DNA of 64,000 bases from Alcaligenes parafaecalis (GTDB lineage: Bacteria > Pseudomonadota > Gammaproteobacteria > Burkholderiales > Burkholderiaceae_B): positions 744,001-808,000 of the forward strand of contig NZ_JAPKNA010000002.1 of the NCBI RefSeq assembly GCF_026344135.1. Direction: 5' to 3'. The notes under the pieces are model-generated. The model saw only the letters and a program-made list of their open reading frames with translations. It was not told the DNA's origin and made no database searches. Below, in pieces: positions 7,880 to 16,459 of the stretch. The number at the start of each line of letters is the position of its first letter. Position 1 is the first letter of the stretch. Position numbers and translations under genes: made by a program.

Positions 7880-8117
7880 GAGCACGAGGGGAAAGATGTT
7901 ACATATTTGTCCTGGGGCGTGAAGGCAGACGGCGGCTGAACCTCGTGAAGTTTTGATCTTTGGCGGGCAGGTATCTATAAAGTGAGCAGGCTGCACAGCA
8001 GAAACATGCGGTATATATGCAGGCACTCCTCATAGGGAGAGTGCATTGTGGTGGTCGTGTTTATTCTTGTTGAGGGCCACCTTGCGGCATCTCCGGTCGT
8101 GGATGCTGAAAACAGGC
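7880..8117. other. Intergenic region upstream of groESL, no gene recognised
   Basis: No coding frame with family features is visible. One small dyad, GCACTC-N10-GAGTGC at 8023-8044, resembles the inner part of CIRCE but lacks the TTA/TAA ends and has a longer spacer. Any promoter elements further from groES are not evident. Confidence 0.5.
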
Positions 8118-8651
8118 TTAGGCGGGTGAGCTAAGGGAAATCAGCTTGCTCATCGTGTTGAGGTTGCGGGTTGTGGCGACGACCTTGAGTTTTTTTTCGA
8201 TGAAATTATTGTTAGCTTTAAGGTCTCGGTATCTGGTTGCGCAAACAATATAGGCAATGTCGCCGACGACGCGAACTTGATCGGGTGCGTGCTCCAGGGC
8301 ATGGAAGGCATGTAGTAAGGCGTTGTCTGCCGGTGAACGCAGTAAGGTGAAATAAAGCTGGCTGGGGTTCTGGTCCTTGAACGGGTTGTTGGCCATGACT
8401 TGCATGAAATAGGCCGGTGTTCGGGCAATCACTTGAATATCCCCGCCCAAGTTTTCCTTGATGGCGTGGTGCGCCAGACTCTCTAGCTCTGGTTGCTCAA
8501 GCTTCGTGGACACAATTACATTGCCGCTCTGAATATAGGTTCTGACGTTCTGCAAACCAGCCGCTTCCAGAGCCGCCCGAAGCGGTGCCATCAGCACTTT
8601 GTTTTTGCCAGTAGGCATTACACCGCGTAATAAAAGAATCTGTGTGTTCAT
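8118..8651 (-). CDS. DUF1697 domain protein
   Basis: This 177-residue protein matches the DUF1697 family: it opens with a short strand and LLRGV, then GKNKVLMAPLRAALEAAGL and the hallmark VRTYIQSGNVIV. The biochemical role of the family is unknown. The start at 8651 (MNTQILLLRG) was preferred over the upstream ATG at 8690 because family members begin just before the LLRG strand. There is no operon partner: groES lies downstream on the same strand behind its own promoter, and the iron-signalling cluster is divergent. Confidence 0.85.
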   Translation of the reverse strand: MNTQILLLRGVMPTGKNKVLMAPLRAALEAAGLQNVRTYIQSGNVIVSTKLEQPELESLAHHAIKENLGGDIQVIARTPAYFMQVMANNPFKDQNPSQLYFTLLRSPADNALLHAFHALEHAPDQVRVVGDIAYIVCATRYRDLKANNNFIEKKLKVVATTRNLNTMSKLISLSSPA

Positions 8652-8789
8652 CGTTTGTTTTTGCAGTGAAGTAGTGCTGCTTAAGGGCAATGCTGGCCAG
8701 TAAAAGAGATTTTCAAGCGACTATTTTATGCTGTATTAAAAAACAGTAGTGAATTTGATTTTCTAGGTTTGCCTTTTGGGGAGTACAGG

Positions 8790-8826
8790 TACAATGAGAA
8801 TCTTAATTAGCAATCATTCCCATTAC
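8790..8826. promoter_or_regulatory. Fur box candidate upstream of the sigma factor gene
   Basis: The AT-rich stretch contains ATGAGAATCTTAATTAG and then ATCATTCCCATTA. By eye the first 19 bases (8790-8808) match the Fur consensus at about 13 positions. It lies just upstream of a FecI-like gene, where Fur control is usual. Fur binding is inferred. Confidence 0.6.
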
Positions 8827-8833
8827 CGTTTGA

Positions 8834-9358
8834 ATGAGCCCGACCTCCAGTCCCTCCGATTTCGCTTCCTCTGATGAGTTCGTCAGCTTGTACCGTGAGC
8901 ATCACGGCTGGCTGGTGCAGATGCTGCGTCGTCGGCTTAGCGGCAATACGGACCATGCCGTTGACCTGGCGCATGACACCTTCGAGAGGGTGATTCGCAG
9001 TCAATCCACCGCTGTTTTTACCGAGCCTCGTGGATTTCTGACGACGGTAGCCAAGCGTTTGCTGATTGATCAGTGGCGAAAGCAGGCTATTGAGCAGGCT
9101 TATCTGGAAACCCTGGCTGCGCGCAGTGTGGACGTTGAACCTAGTCCGGAGACCCATGCTTTGGTGGTGGAAGCGCTGGATTCGGTGTGCCGCATGATGG
9201 AGCAGTTGCCTGCGCGGGTACGTAAGGTGTTTGTGCTGGTGCAAGTAGAAGGCCTGGCCTATCAACAAGTGGCTCAGACACTGGGGATGTCGGTGCAGTC
9301 CGTGCAGCGCGATATGGTCAAGGCCTGGCAGCATTGCTATGCGGTGCTATACGCATGA
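8834..9358 (+). CDS. FecI-like ECF sigma factor
   Basis: This 174-residue extracytoplasmic-function sigma factor belongs to the iron-responsive FecI group. Region 2 spans about residues 15-75 (LYREHHGWLVQMLRRRL, DLAHDTFERVI). Region 4 spans about 115-170 (QLPARVRKVFVLVQVEGLAY, then SVQSVQRDMVKAW). Members direct transcription of a TonB-dependent receptor when the matching FecR releases them. Here the FecR-like gene overlaps by ATGA and the receptor follows, forming the classical three-gene module. A Fur box candidate precedes the gene, so expression is probably induced by low iron. Confidence 0.93.
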   Translation: MSPTSSPSDFASSDEFVSLYREHHGWLVQMLRRRLSGNTDHAVDLAHDTFERVIRSQSTAVFTEPRGFLTTVAKRLLIDQWRKQAIEQAYLETLAARSVDVEPSPETHALVVEALDSVCRMMEQLPARVRKVFVLVQVEGLAYQQVAQTLGMSVQSVQRDMVKAWQHCYAVLYA

Positions 9359-10338
9359 GTGCGCCCCGTTCCGAGGCTTTGCATCCTGACATTATTGAAC
9401 AGGCTGCGCACTGGATGACGCGGCTTGGGGACAAGCCTGATGCTTCTATGGAGCAGGCCTGTCAGCAATGGCGGCAAGCGGATGCCCGTCATGAACTGGC
9501 ATGGCAGCGCCTGCAGGGCATCAGCGAGAATTTGAATGCCGCGATTGGTGGATCCGCCTCTGCACCTGTCGCGGGACAAACTATCTTGCGTTATTGCGAA
9601 CGCCGTTCGCGCCGTCATGCCATGAAATGGATACTGGGCGGCGTGGCTGCTGGTTCCTTGGGCTGGCTCGGCTTGCATGAGGGTCTGTTTGATAGCGCGG
9701 ATGTGTATCGCACAGCGACGGGTGAGCAGCGGGTTGTGAACTTGCCGGATGGCACGGTGCTGACGATGAATACGGGTTCTGTGGTGACGTTGCGCTACGA
9801 CGCGCAGCAGCGTCACATTGACCTACGCCGTGGTGAAATCCTGATCTCCACAGCCAAGGATCTGGCCGCGCGTCCCTTCACGGTTGAAACCCCCAATGGT
9901 TTGCTGACGGCGCTGGGTACGCGCTTTACGGTGCGGCAGATGGATGATGAGGTGGCCGCAACACGACTGGCGGTTTTTGAGGGGACGGTGCGAGTGGAGC
10001 CTGTGGGTAGTGCATCCGCTTCGCAGATATTGCACGCGGGTGAGCAGGCGGAGTTTGGCAGACTAGGCGTGTTATCGATGCAGCCGCTGCAAGATACAGA
10101 GTCGTCCTGGACGCAAGGCATGCTGGTGGCCAATCGCATGCGTTTGGATCTGTTCCTGCAAGAGTTAAGCCGTTATCGCCCCGGTGTTCTGCGTTGCGAT
10201 CCCGAGGTGGCTCATCTGACCGTCACGGGTGCTTTCCGTATTGATGACACAGACAAGGCTCTGGAAGTATTGGCCGGTGTCCTGAAGTTGCAGTTGCGTT
10301 ATCGCACACCTTATTGGGTAAATGTCGGGCAGGCTTGA
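9355..10338 (+). CDS. FecR-like anti-sigma/transmembrane sensor
   Basis: FecR proteins hold the sigma factor through an N-terminal cytoplasmic domain and receive the periplasmic signal from the outer-membrane receptor. This 327-residue protein has an N-terminal DUF4880 segment (AAHWMTRLGDKPDASMEQAC, WRQADARHELAWQRL). One membrane helix lies near residues 92-112 (WILGGVAAGSLGWLGL). The periplasmic FecR domain follows, with VNLPDGTVLTMNTGS and LGTRFTVR. The ATG at 9355 overlaps the sigma stop by ATGA, so the two are coupled. It probably works with the receptor immediately downstream. Confidence 0.93.
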   Translation: MSAPRSEALHPDIIEQAAHWMTRLGDKPDASMEQACQQWRQADARHELAWQRLQGISENLNAAIGGSASAPVAGQTILRYCERRSRRHAMKWILGGVAAGSLGWLGLHEGLFDSADVYRTATGEQRVVNLPDGTVLTMNTGSVVTLRYDAQQRHIDLRRGEILISTAKDLAARPFTVETPNGLLTALGTRFTVRQMDDEVAATRLAVFEGTVRVEPVGSASASQILHAGEQAEFGRLGVLSMQPLQDTESSWTQGMLVANRMRLDLFLQELSRYRPGVLRCDPEVAHLTVTGAFRIDDTDKALEVLAGVLKLQLRYRTPYWVNVGQA

Positions 10339-10473
10339 TGACCGCTTTCGCCCTTGTTGAGACTAATTTGTAACTGCAGCGAAGTTTCCTGATTCTGCTT
10401 CGTTAGACATAGTGATAGACCCCGAGGCGCCAGGGGTTTGATCCCTTTATTCGACGAACCAGGAATTTTAGTC

Positions 10474-12957
10474 ATGCCTCCAAGTCAGTCCTCATCCCAT
10501 TCCGCTGTTGTTACGAGTCCTAGGGCGCGACCGACCTATCTGCGCCTGGCCCTTGGGCTTGCTTTGGCTGCCGCTCCGCTTGCCATGCCCGCTACAAGCA
10601 GGGCACAAGCCACCTCAGAGCGCGGCATTGTCTTTGCCATTTCGTCTGCGGCCCTGGATACGGCTTTGGGACAGTTTGGTCTTGCGGCCAAGGTAACGAT
10701 AGCCGCATCGCCGGATCTGACCAGTGGAGTAAGGACTCAAGGGGTAAGCGGTCGATACACCGCGCAGCAGGGTCTGGAAGTCTTATTAAGTGGGACGGGC
10801 CTGCAAGCGGTAGCGAATAGCAATGGCGAAGGCTATCATCTGCGCCGTATCGCCAAGCAAGCACCGGGTGTATCCATGCTGGAGTCGGTAAAGGTCAGAA
10901 GTGGGGCTAGAGATGCCGTGACAGAAGGTTCTGGCAGCTATACCGCCCGCGCCGTGACCATAGGCAAAGGACAGCAAAGCCTGAAAGAAATCCCGCAGTC
11001 TGTGACGGTGGTGACACGTCAGCGCATGGATGATCAGAATGCCACCACGCTGGATGATGTGCTGGCCAACAGTACGGGCATGACGCTTTATAAAAGCCCT
11101 ATGGGCGGGAACTACGTGTTCTCGCGCGGGTTTCGGGTTGACAGCTATCAGTTCGATGGCATTAACCGTGCGTTTTATTATCCGCAGGCCAATAGCTTTA
11201 CCAGTAATACTGTCATTCTGGATCGGGTGGAAATCATCCGTGGCGCAACGGGTCTGCTGCAAGGGGCAGGCTCGCCTAGCGCTGCCGTGAATCTGGTGCG
11301 CAAACGTCCACTGGCAGAAAATCAGGTGGAAATGATGGTCAGTGGTGGTTCGTGGAATAACTACCGGGCCGATGTGGATGTGACTGGCCCCTTAAGTGAG
11401 GACGGTGCTTTGCGAGGCCGGGCTGTCGCCAGCTATAACGAGCGCGACTATTTCTATGATTACGCTAAAAGCAGCACTGGCGTGCTGTACGGTGCGCTTA
11501 GCTATGACTTCAGCCCGGACACCACGTTGACCGGAGGATTGAGCTACGAAAAGCTGCGCTCCAAACCGTTTTTCCATGGTTTGCCACATTATCCAAATGG
11601 AGATGACCTGGGTTTGAGCCGGTCAACGTCATTGGCTCAGGATTGGAATCGTTGGAATGGCACACAGACTTCGGCTTTTGCGGAGTTGTCCCATCGCTTC
11701 AATGATGACTGGTCGATGCGTCTGACAGGCACAAGTACACAGGAGTCCAATGACTCCAAATATGCGTTTTATATGGACGGTCCGATCAATCCGGCTACTG
11801 GTCTGGGTTTTCTGATGGCCGGTGGTGTATTTGATTTCTCGACACGTAATAAGGGATTGGATCTGGAGGTCAATGGTGCGTTCGAGGCGCTGGGTCGTAA
11901 ACATTCTCTCAGTGTGGGTGCAAGCTTTAATGATCTGACCAGCAAGAATGATTTTTCCTTGGCGAGCATGGCTCATCCCATTGACGTCTGGAACCCCAAC
12001 CCCCATGTGCCAGAGCCTTCGGATGATTGGTTGAGAGAGAACTCGTATCGGGGTGGGGCCACCATTGTAAAAATGAAGCAGAAAGGGGTGTACGGGGTGG
12101 GGCGTTTCAGCCTGGGCGACCCCTTGACCTTGGTGGCGGGTGCGCGGATTAGCTGGTATGAAAATAACAGTCGCTATCGCGACACCGGACTGTCTTATAC
12201 CGACCCTTATAAAGAAAATGCAGTGGTCACGCCCTATGGGGGGCTGATCTATGAACTCACTCCCGATTGGTCCGCCTATGCCAGCTTTGCACAGATTTTT
12301 GAGCCTCAGAACTCATTGGATGCTGCTGGCAAAATACTGGACCCGATTCAAGGGACCAATTACGAGTTGGGCCTGAAGGGAGAGTTGCTGGATGGACGGG
12401 TAAACACGTCCGTAGCCTTGTTCCGTATTGATCAGAAAAACCGGGCTCAGCAAGACTTGGTGGGCAATTGTGCGGTGGGCGATATTTGCTATCTGTCCAG
12501 TGGCAAAGTACGCAGCCAGGGTATTGATGCGGAGATCAGTGGGGAGTTGGCTCCAGGCTGGCAACTATTTGCAGGCTATACCTTCAATACCTTGAAGTTC
12601 CTGGATGATACGCAAGTTCAGACAACCTCTTTTGGGCGTACTGTCACCCCCAAGCATATTTTCCGCTTGTGGTCTGACTATCAATTGCCCGGTGCGTATT
12701 CTGCTTGGAATCTGGGCGGCGGTGTGAACTTCCAGACCGGCAGTCATACTGAAACGCGAGGAGTCAAAGTGGCTCAAGCCTCTTATGCCTTGTGGAATGC
12801 CCGTGTGGGTTATCAGATCAACAGTAATTGGTCGGCAGCGTTGAACGTCAACAATCTGTTTGATAAGAAGTACTATCAGACCATTGGTGCGCCGGGCTGG
12901 GGCAGCTTCTATGGCGAGCCACGTAATGCGACTTTGACCTTGCGCGGGCGTTTCTGA
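10474..12957 (+). CDS. TonB-dependent siderophore receptor with signalling domain (FpvA/FecA type)
   Basis: This 827-residue outer-membrane receptor starts with a long signal peptide (about 45 residues). It has an N-terminal secretin/TonB short domain near 55-120 (FAISSAALDTALGQFG, GRYTAQQGLEVLLSGTGL), the part that contacts FecR. A plug follows (LKEIPQSVTVVTRQRM, DRVEIIRGATGLLQGAG), then a 22-strand barrel ending RNATLTLRGRF. The ATG at 10474 was chosen because AGGA lies just upstream; a TTG at 10438 is less likely. The product would import a ferric siderophore using TonB energy and signal its presence to the sigma/FecR pair. The siderophore is not predictable from sequence. Confidence 0.94.
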   Translation: MPPSQSSSHSAVVTSPRARPTYLRLALGLALAAAPLAMPATSRAQATSERGIVFAISSAALDTALGQFGLAAKVTIAASPDLTSGVRTQGVSGRYTAQQGLEVLLSGTGLQAVANSNGEGYHLRRIAKQAPGVSMLESVKVRSGARDAVTEGSGSYTARAVTIGKGQQSLKEIPQSVTVVTRQRMDDQNATTLDDVLANSTGMTLYKSPMGGNYVFSRGFRVDSYQFDGINRAFYYPQANSFTSNTVILDRVEIIRGATGLLQGAGSPSAAVNLVRKRPLAENQVEMMVSGGSWNNYRADVDVTGPLSEDGALRGRAVASYNERDYFYDYAKSSTGVLYGALSYDFSPDTTLTGGLSYEKLRSKPFFHGLPHYPNGDDLGLSRSTSLAQDWNRWNGTQTSAFAELSHRFNDDWSMRLTGTSTQESNDSKYAFYMDGPINPATGLGFLMAGGVFDFSTRNKGLDLEVNGAFEALGRKHSLSVGASFNDLTSKNDFSLASMAHPIDVWNPNPHVPEPSDDWLRENSYRGGATIVKMKQKGVYGVGRFSLGDPLTLVAGARISWYENNSRYRDTGLSYTDPYKENAVVTPYGGLIYELTPDWSAYASFAQIFEPQNSLDAAGKILDPIQGTNYELGLKGELLDGRVNTSVALFRIDQKNRAQQDLVGNCAVGDICYLSSGKVRSQGIDAEISGELAPGWQLFAGYTFNTLKFLDDTQVQTTSFGRTVTPKHIFRLWSDYQLPGAYSAWNLGGGVNFQTGSHTETRGVKVAQASYALWNARVGYQINSNWSAALNVNNLFDKKYYQTIGAPGWGSFYGEPRNATLTLRGRF

Positions 12958-13014
12958 CACTGAGTATCAGTGGCAGCCGTTCAGTCTACGTCCAGGTATT
13001 GCCTTAATGGCGAC

Positions 13015-13052
13015 AAAACCGGCTGGCTCCAAAAGGAATCCAGCCTGTTTTT
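13015..13052 (+). terminator. Rho-independent terminator of the siderophore receptor gene
   Basis: The stem GGCTGG (13021-13026) pairs with CCAGCC (13040-13045) and a run of T follows. It is located about 60 bases past the receptor stop and before the convergent amidase gene. Confidence 0.7.
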
Positions 13053-13138
13053 TATAGGGCTAATGGAGTTGTTAAAACCAACTGCTCAACTCTTTTCAAT
13101 TACGCTCCTGTGTGTCTGCTTAACCCTCAAGCAAGGTC

Positions 13139-14566
13139 TTAGGCAGCGCTAGATCGTTTGCTCAAATCTGGGGCGGGTGTAGCTGGCAACAACGGATCAA
13201 TCGCGTGGCATAGAGCCAGCAACTGATCATCCGCGCCGATACCCGCTTCAATCAGCATCCCCACTGGTAAACCACCAGACAAGCCGATAGGCAGGGAAAT
13301 ACCCGGTGCACCCAGGTTCGAGCCCACATCGGTGCGGGAGATATAGGTGTTGAACGTAGGTACTGCCTTGCCGTTCATCATGGTGGTTTCATCATCGCCA
13401 ATCGGGCAGGCAGTCAGTGGGCTGGTCGGGAAGATCAAGCCACCTACATTGGACTGGCGCAGCAGGTCTGCATAGGCTTGCTGCATCAGGGGGCGGTCTA
13501 CATTCAGCGCTTCTTCGTAGGCTTCCTGGCTGATGGTGTAGTCGCCCGTAATGGCATCGAAAATCTCTTTTACGTCCGGGCTGTGAATACCGGCAATCAG
13601 CTCGTCCAGACCAATGCCGTACTTGTTTTCGGCCAGATACAAAGGCAGGTTCTGCAAGGTCTCGTACAGCACAATCGGCATGCCGACGCGGGCATTGATT
13701 TTCAGAACTGGGGACAGGTCTACATCGACCAGCGTGACACCGGCTTTTTGCAAATCATCCAGAAATGCGAGGGTGACGTCGGCCACACCGACATCCATCT
13801 CTTTCCAGAAGCTGTCACGGGGCACACCCAGACGCAGTTCTTTCAAGGAGGGAGTGGCGATAACAGACGGGGCTTGCTGGCAGAGCAGGCTGTCCAGCAG
13901 GCTGATGTCAGCCAGACTGCGAGTCATGGGGCCAGCCGTATCGCGGGTAGGGGACAAAGGCACAATGCCCTGACCCGAATAACGGCCCACCGTAGGACGG
14001 AAACCGTACAGGCCGCAAAGCGCTGCAGGCAGACGCACAGAAGCGCCCGTATCTGTACCCAAGCCAGCCGGGAATTGACGAGCCGCCACCACCGTCGCGG
14101 TGCCGCCAGAAGAGCCACCGGGAATGCGGTTCGGGTCATACGGGTTGCGGCTGGGGCCGGTAGTAGCGTTATTGGTCGTAATGCCAAAAGCCAGCTCGTG
14201 CATCACGGACTTGGCAGGCAGTACGGCACCAGCTTTACGCAATTGTGCGACCACATCCGCATCTTTCAGCGGCACGCGGCCTTGCAGGGCGCCGGTGCTG
14301 GATGTGGTGGGCATGTCTGTGGTGTTCAGATTGTCTTTCATCACCAAAGGCACGCCGTCCAGCGCCAAGGCTTCGCCACGGGCGCGGCGTGCGTCGGATT
14401 GATCTGCCTGCTGGTAAAACAGCTCCGCATTCAAATGAGCCAGACCGCCCAAATGGGCCATTTCTTGTGATTGTTTGAGCAGCTCGTCGGCAATCTCGCG
14501 GGCGCTGAACTGGCTTTTTTCCAGACCTGCCAGCAGATCGCTGGCGCTAAGTTCGGTAAGTGACAT
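13139..14566 (-). CDS. Amidase-signature family hydrolase
   Basis: Amidase-signature enzymes hydrolyse C-N bonds with a Ser-cisSer-Lys triad. In this 475-residue protein Lys77 lies in GVPLVMKDNL, the cis-serine is in PGGSSGG (about 149-155) and the nucleophilic serine is about residue 176 in TDTGASVRLPAA. Most relatives have GGS at that last site; here it is GAS, as in some arylacetamide (indoleacetamide or mandelamide type) hydrolases. The start has AGGAG at good spacing. Neighbours do not reveal the substrate: the siderophore receptor is convergent, and the diguanylate cyclase lies upstream on the same strand. Confidence 0.88.
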   Translation of the reverse strand: MSLTELSASDLLAGLEKSQFSAREIADELLKQSQEMAHLGGLAHLNAELFYQQADQSDARRARGEALALDGVPLVMKDNLNTTDMPTTSSTGALQGRVPLKDADVVAQLRKAGAVLPAKSVMHELAFGITTNNATTGPSRNPYDPNRIPGGSSGGTATVVAARQFPAGLGTDTGASVRLPAALCGLYGFRPTVGRYSGQGIVPLSPTRDTAGPMTRSLADISLLDSLLCQQAPSVIATPSLKELRLGVPRDSFWKEMDVGVADVTLAFLDDLQKAGVTLVDVDLSPVLKINARVGMPIVLYETLQNLPLYLAENKYGIGLDELIAGIHSPDVKEIFDAITGDYTISQEAYEEALNVDRPLMQQAYADLLRQSNVGGLIFPTSPLTACPIGDDETTMMNGKAVPTFNTYISRTDVGSNLGAPGISLPIGLSGGLPVGMLIEAGIGADDQLLALCHAIDPLLPATPAPDLSKRSSAA

Positions 14567-14686
14567 GAGGTCTCCTGGGGAGGCGTGAACGCCCCCGGCT
14601 TTGCTGTGATAATCCGATCAATCAGCCTCTAACAGGGCTGTCTTGAAAAAGAGACTGTAAGGGTATCAGCAAGCAGGAGGAATAAC

Positions 14687-15832
14687 TCAGGAAGCCTTCC
14701 AAACGACCTTGTTGCGGCCAGCATGTTTGGCTTCATACAAAAGCTGGTCGGCCTGTTCAATGGCCAGGTTGATGTCGCCATTGCTGCTGAGCTGAACCAC
14801 CCCAAAACTGGCCGTTAAGGTATGTGCCGTGGCGGGGATATGCAGATTCATCACACTGCTGCGCAAACGCTCGGCAACCAGCACGGCGGTATGCAGGCTG
14901 GCACTGCGTATCAGCAAGACAAACTCCTCGCCCCCAAAGCGGGCCGCCAAATCATCCTGCCTTACCGTGCGAGCCAGCAAAGCCCCGAACTCCTTCAAGG
15001 CCCGGTCGCCCGCAGCATGGCCCCAGGTGTCATTGACCATTTTGAAGTGGTCCAAGTCGCAAGTCATGACCGCCCAGCCACTATGACCATACAGCTCCAG
15101 GCGCTTTTTAACCTGCTCGAAAAACGCACGACGATTCAACAAACGAGTCAAAGGGTCCCGGCTGCGCTCATGATCCAGCGTCTGCACAATCGACATGGCC
15201 GTACTGGTCAAAATAGCCAGCGCGACCCAAATGCTGATGAACATATTGGTCGCTAACATCACGAGCCAAAAGCCGGAGCGGGTCAGCTCCGGCTGCAGCT
15301 CGCGAGGGATCAGCGTGGCCAGCGCAGACACACGAACAAAAGCATAGAGCAGAGCCGTCAGATAAGAGGCCCGCAACAGCGTTGCCAAAGGAATCGTGCG
15401 CGCCCTGCTGGACAAGATCGACTTGACGGGCAGGGCGACCAACAAGGCCAGGCCCCAGTTCAGAATCTGCAAACGTAGCCAGAGATCATCATCAATCTGG
15501 GAAAAATAAAAAAGCAGCCCCAGCGTGATGAACATGATCGCCCAAGCCAGCCTGGGATGAGCACGCCCGCCAAAACGCAACGCGACCCCATGAGACAAAG
15601 CCCAGACACCAAACAAATACATGGCCGACAAAGGCAGAGTCCAGCGCGCCAATAGCCCATTGGGCATCAGACTATGAATCCCCATAGGAATAGCCGTGGA
15701 GATATACCCCGAAGCAATCCAGAGCAAATAACGGTGATCGCGTAGACGGCTCCAGCAGTAAATCATTGCGATGCCCAGCAATGCCGCGCAGGCAGGGACG
15801 ATCAGAACAAAATACTGGTTGGGAGAGGACAC
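14687..15832 (-). CDS. Membrane-bound diguanylate cyclase (GGDEF domain)
   Basis: This 381-residue protein makes the second messenger cyclic di-GMP. The first 210 residues form about seven membrane helices with no named sensor domain that I recognise. The C-terminal catalytic domain has DPLTRLLNRRAF at its start and the active-site FGGEEF. RQDD five residues before GGEEF fits the RxxD inhibitory site, so product feedback is expected. The start is a GTG at 15832 with no strong ribosome site; the frame begins directly at the first helix. Overlapping inverted repeats at 15870-15897 lie just upstream. Confidence 0.93.
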   Translation of the reverse strand: MSSPNQYFVLIVPACAALLGIAMIYCWSRLRDHRYLLWIASGYISTAIPMGIHSLMPNGLLARWTLPLSAMYLFGVWALSHGVALRFGGRAHPRLAWAIMFITLGLLFYFSQIDDDLWLRLQILNWGLALLVALPVKSILSSRARTIPLATLLRASYLTALLYAFVRVSALATLIPRELQPELTRSGFWLVMLATNMFISIWVALAILTSTAMSIVQTLDHERSRDPLTRLLNRRAFFEQVKKRLELYGHSGWAVMTCDLDHFKMVNDTWGHAAGDRALKEFGALLARTVRQDDLAARFGGEEFVLLIRSASLHTAVLVAERLRSSVMNLHIPATAHTLTASFGVVQLSSNGDINLAIEQADQLLYEAKHAGRNKVVWKAS

Positions 15833-15869
15833 GGTGAGTTCGCGTGCATTAAGAAGAGTTGAAAATTGG

Positions 15870-15897
15870 CGTTACAACAATTGTAACGATATTGTTG
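15870..15897. promoter_or_regulatory. Overlapping inverted repeats upstream of the cyclase gene
   Basis: CGTTACAA-CAA-TTGTAACG (15870-15888) is a perfect 8-bp dyad. It overlaps a second dyad, CAACAAT-N9-ATTGTTG (15875-15897). Both lie within about 65 bases of the diguanylate cyclase start, a typical operator position. The binding protein is unknown. Confidence 0.5.
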
Positions 15898-16226
15898 CAG
15901 CGCAGACGCTTGTTGATTGAGAACAAACAGTTTAATCAGAGAAAAGGAGAGATTTCGATCTGCTTTATGAGCCAGTTTCCGTAAAGGGAAAGCTCCACAG
16001 AATAGGAAAGGGGAGAAAAAGAGGGAATTGTTTACTTTACCTAAACAAAAAATCAGGCCTGCTTTTCAAATCAAGACCAAAAACAGACAAGCGAGGCTGT
16101 CCACTCCCAGCATCGTTTTTCATGACAAGAAAATAAGCCACACAAAATACCCCTGAATCCATCATCAATTAGCCCATAAAGCGCCATCTAAGTTACGTTT
16201 CGGCCTTACTTTGCTTCACGATGCGA
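15898..16226. other. Non-coding stretch, nothing recognised
   Basis: This AT-richer stretch lies between the cyclase promoter region and the large palindromic element. I see no family-like coding frame, no terminator hairpin with a T tract and no RNA gene I can name. A small RNA cannot be excluded. Confidence 0.4.
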
Positions 16227-16459
16227 GCCGCTTGGAACCCAGTCAGCGGTTTCAGGGCGATTCAGAGTACTTGCCGCGGTCTGTTCTGGAATCCGGGATG
16301 CAAGCCCTGTGCTGTTTGAGCGGGGCGCTTGTACTTGGTCCGGGGGACCAAGTACCCCGTGAGTTCACAGGGCGCCCGGATTCCAGAACAGACAAGGGCA
16401 CCGGTGCGCAGCACCGGCAAGTGCTCAGCCCTGACACCGCTGACTGGGTTCCAAGTGGC
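16227..16459. repeat. Large self-complementary repeat element, copy A
   Basis: Nearly the whole 233 bases folds into nested stems. Outer arms of 32 bases (16227-16258 with 16428-16459) have two mismatches, one a G-T pair. Inside them are 16265-16276 with 16415-16426; a perfect 19-bp stem 16279-16297 with 16375-16393; 16304-16311 with 16366-16373; and an 11-bp apical stem 16331-16341 with 16345-16355. A side hairpin CCGGTGC-GCA-GCACCGG lies at 16401-16417. The core matches copy B at 29666-29899 (inverted) almost exactly, while the outer arms differ in sequence. Open frames through it on both strands are by-products of the palindrome. It lies downstream of the pirin gene. Confidence 0.95.

Noticed and set aside
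10438..10473. TTG start extending the siderophore receptor
   Set aside because: The ATG at 10474 has AGGA at suitable spacing and leaves a better signal peptide.
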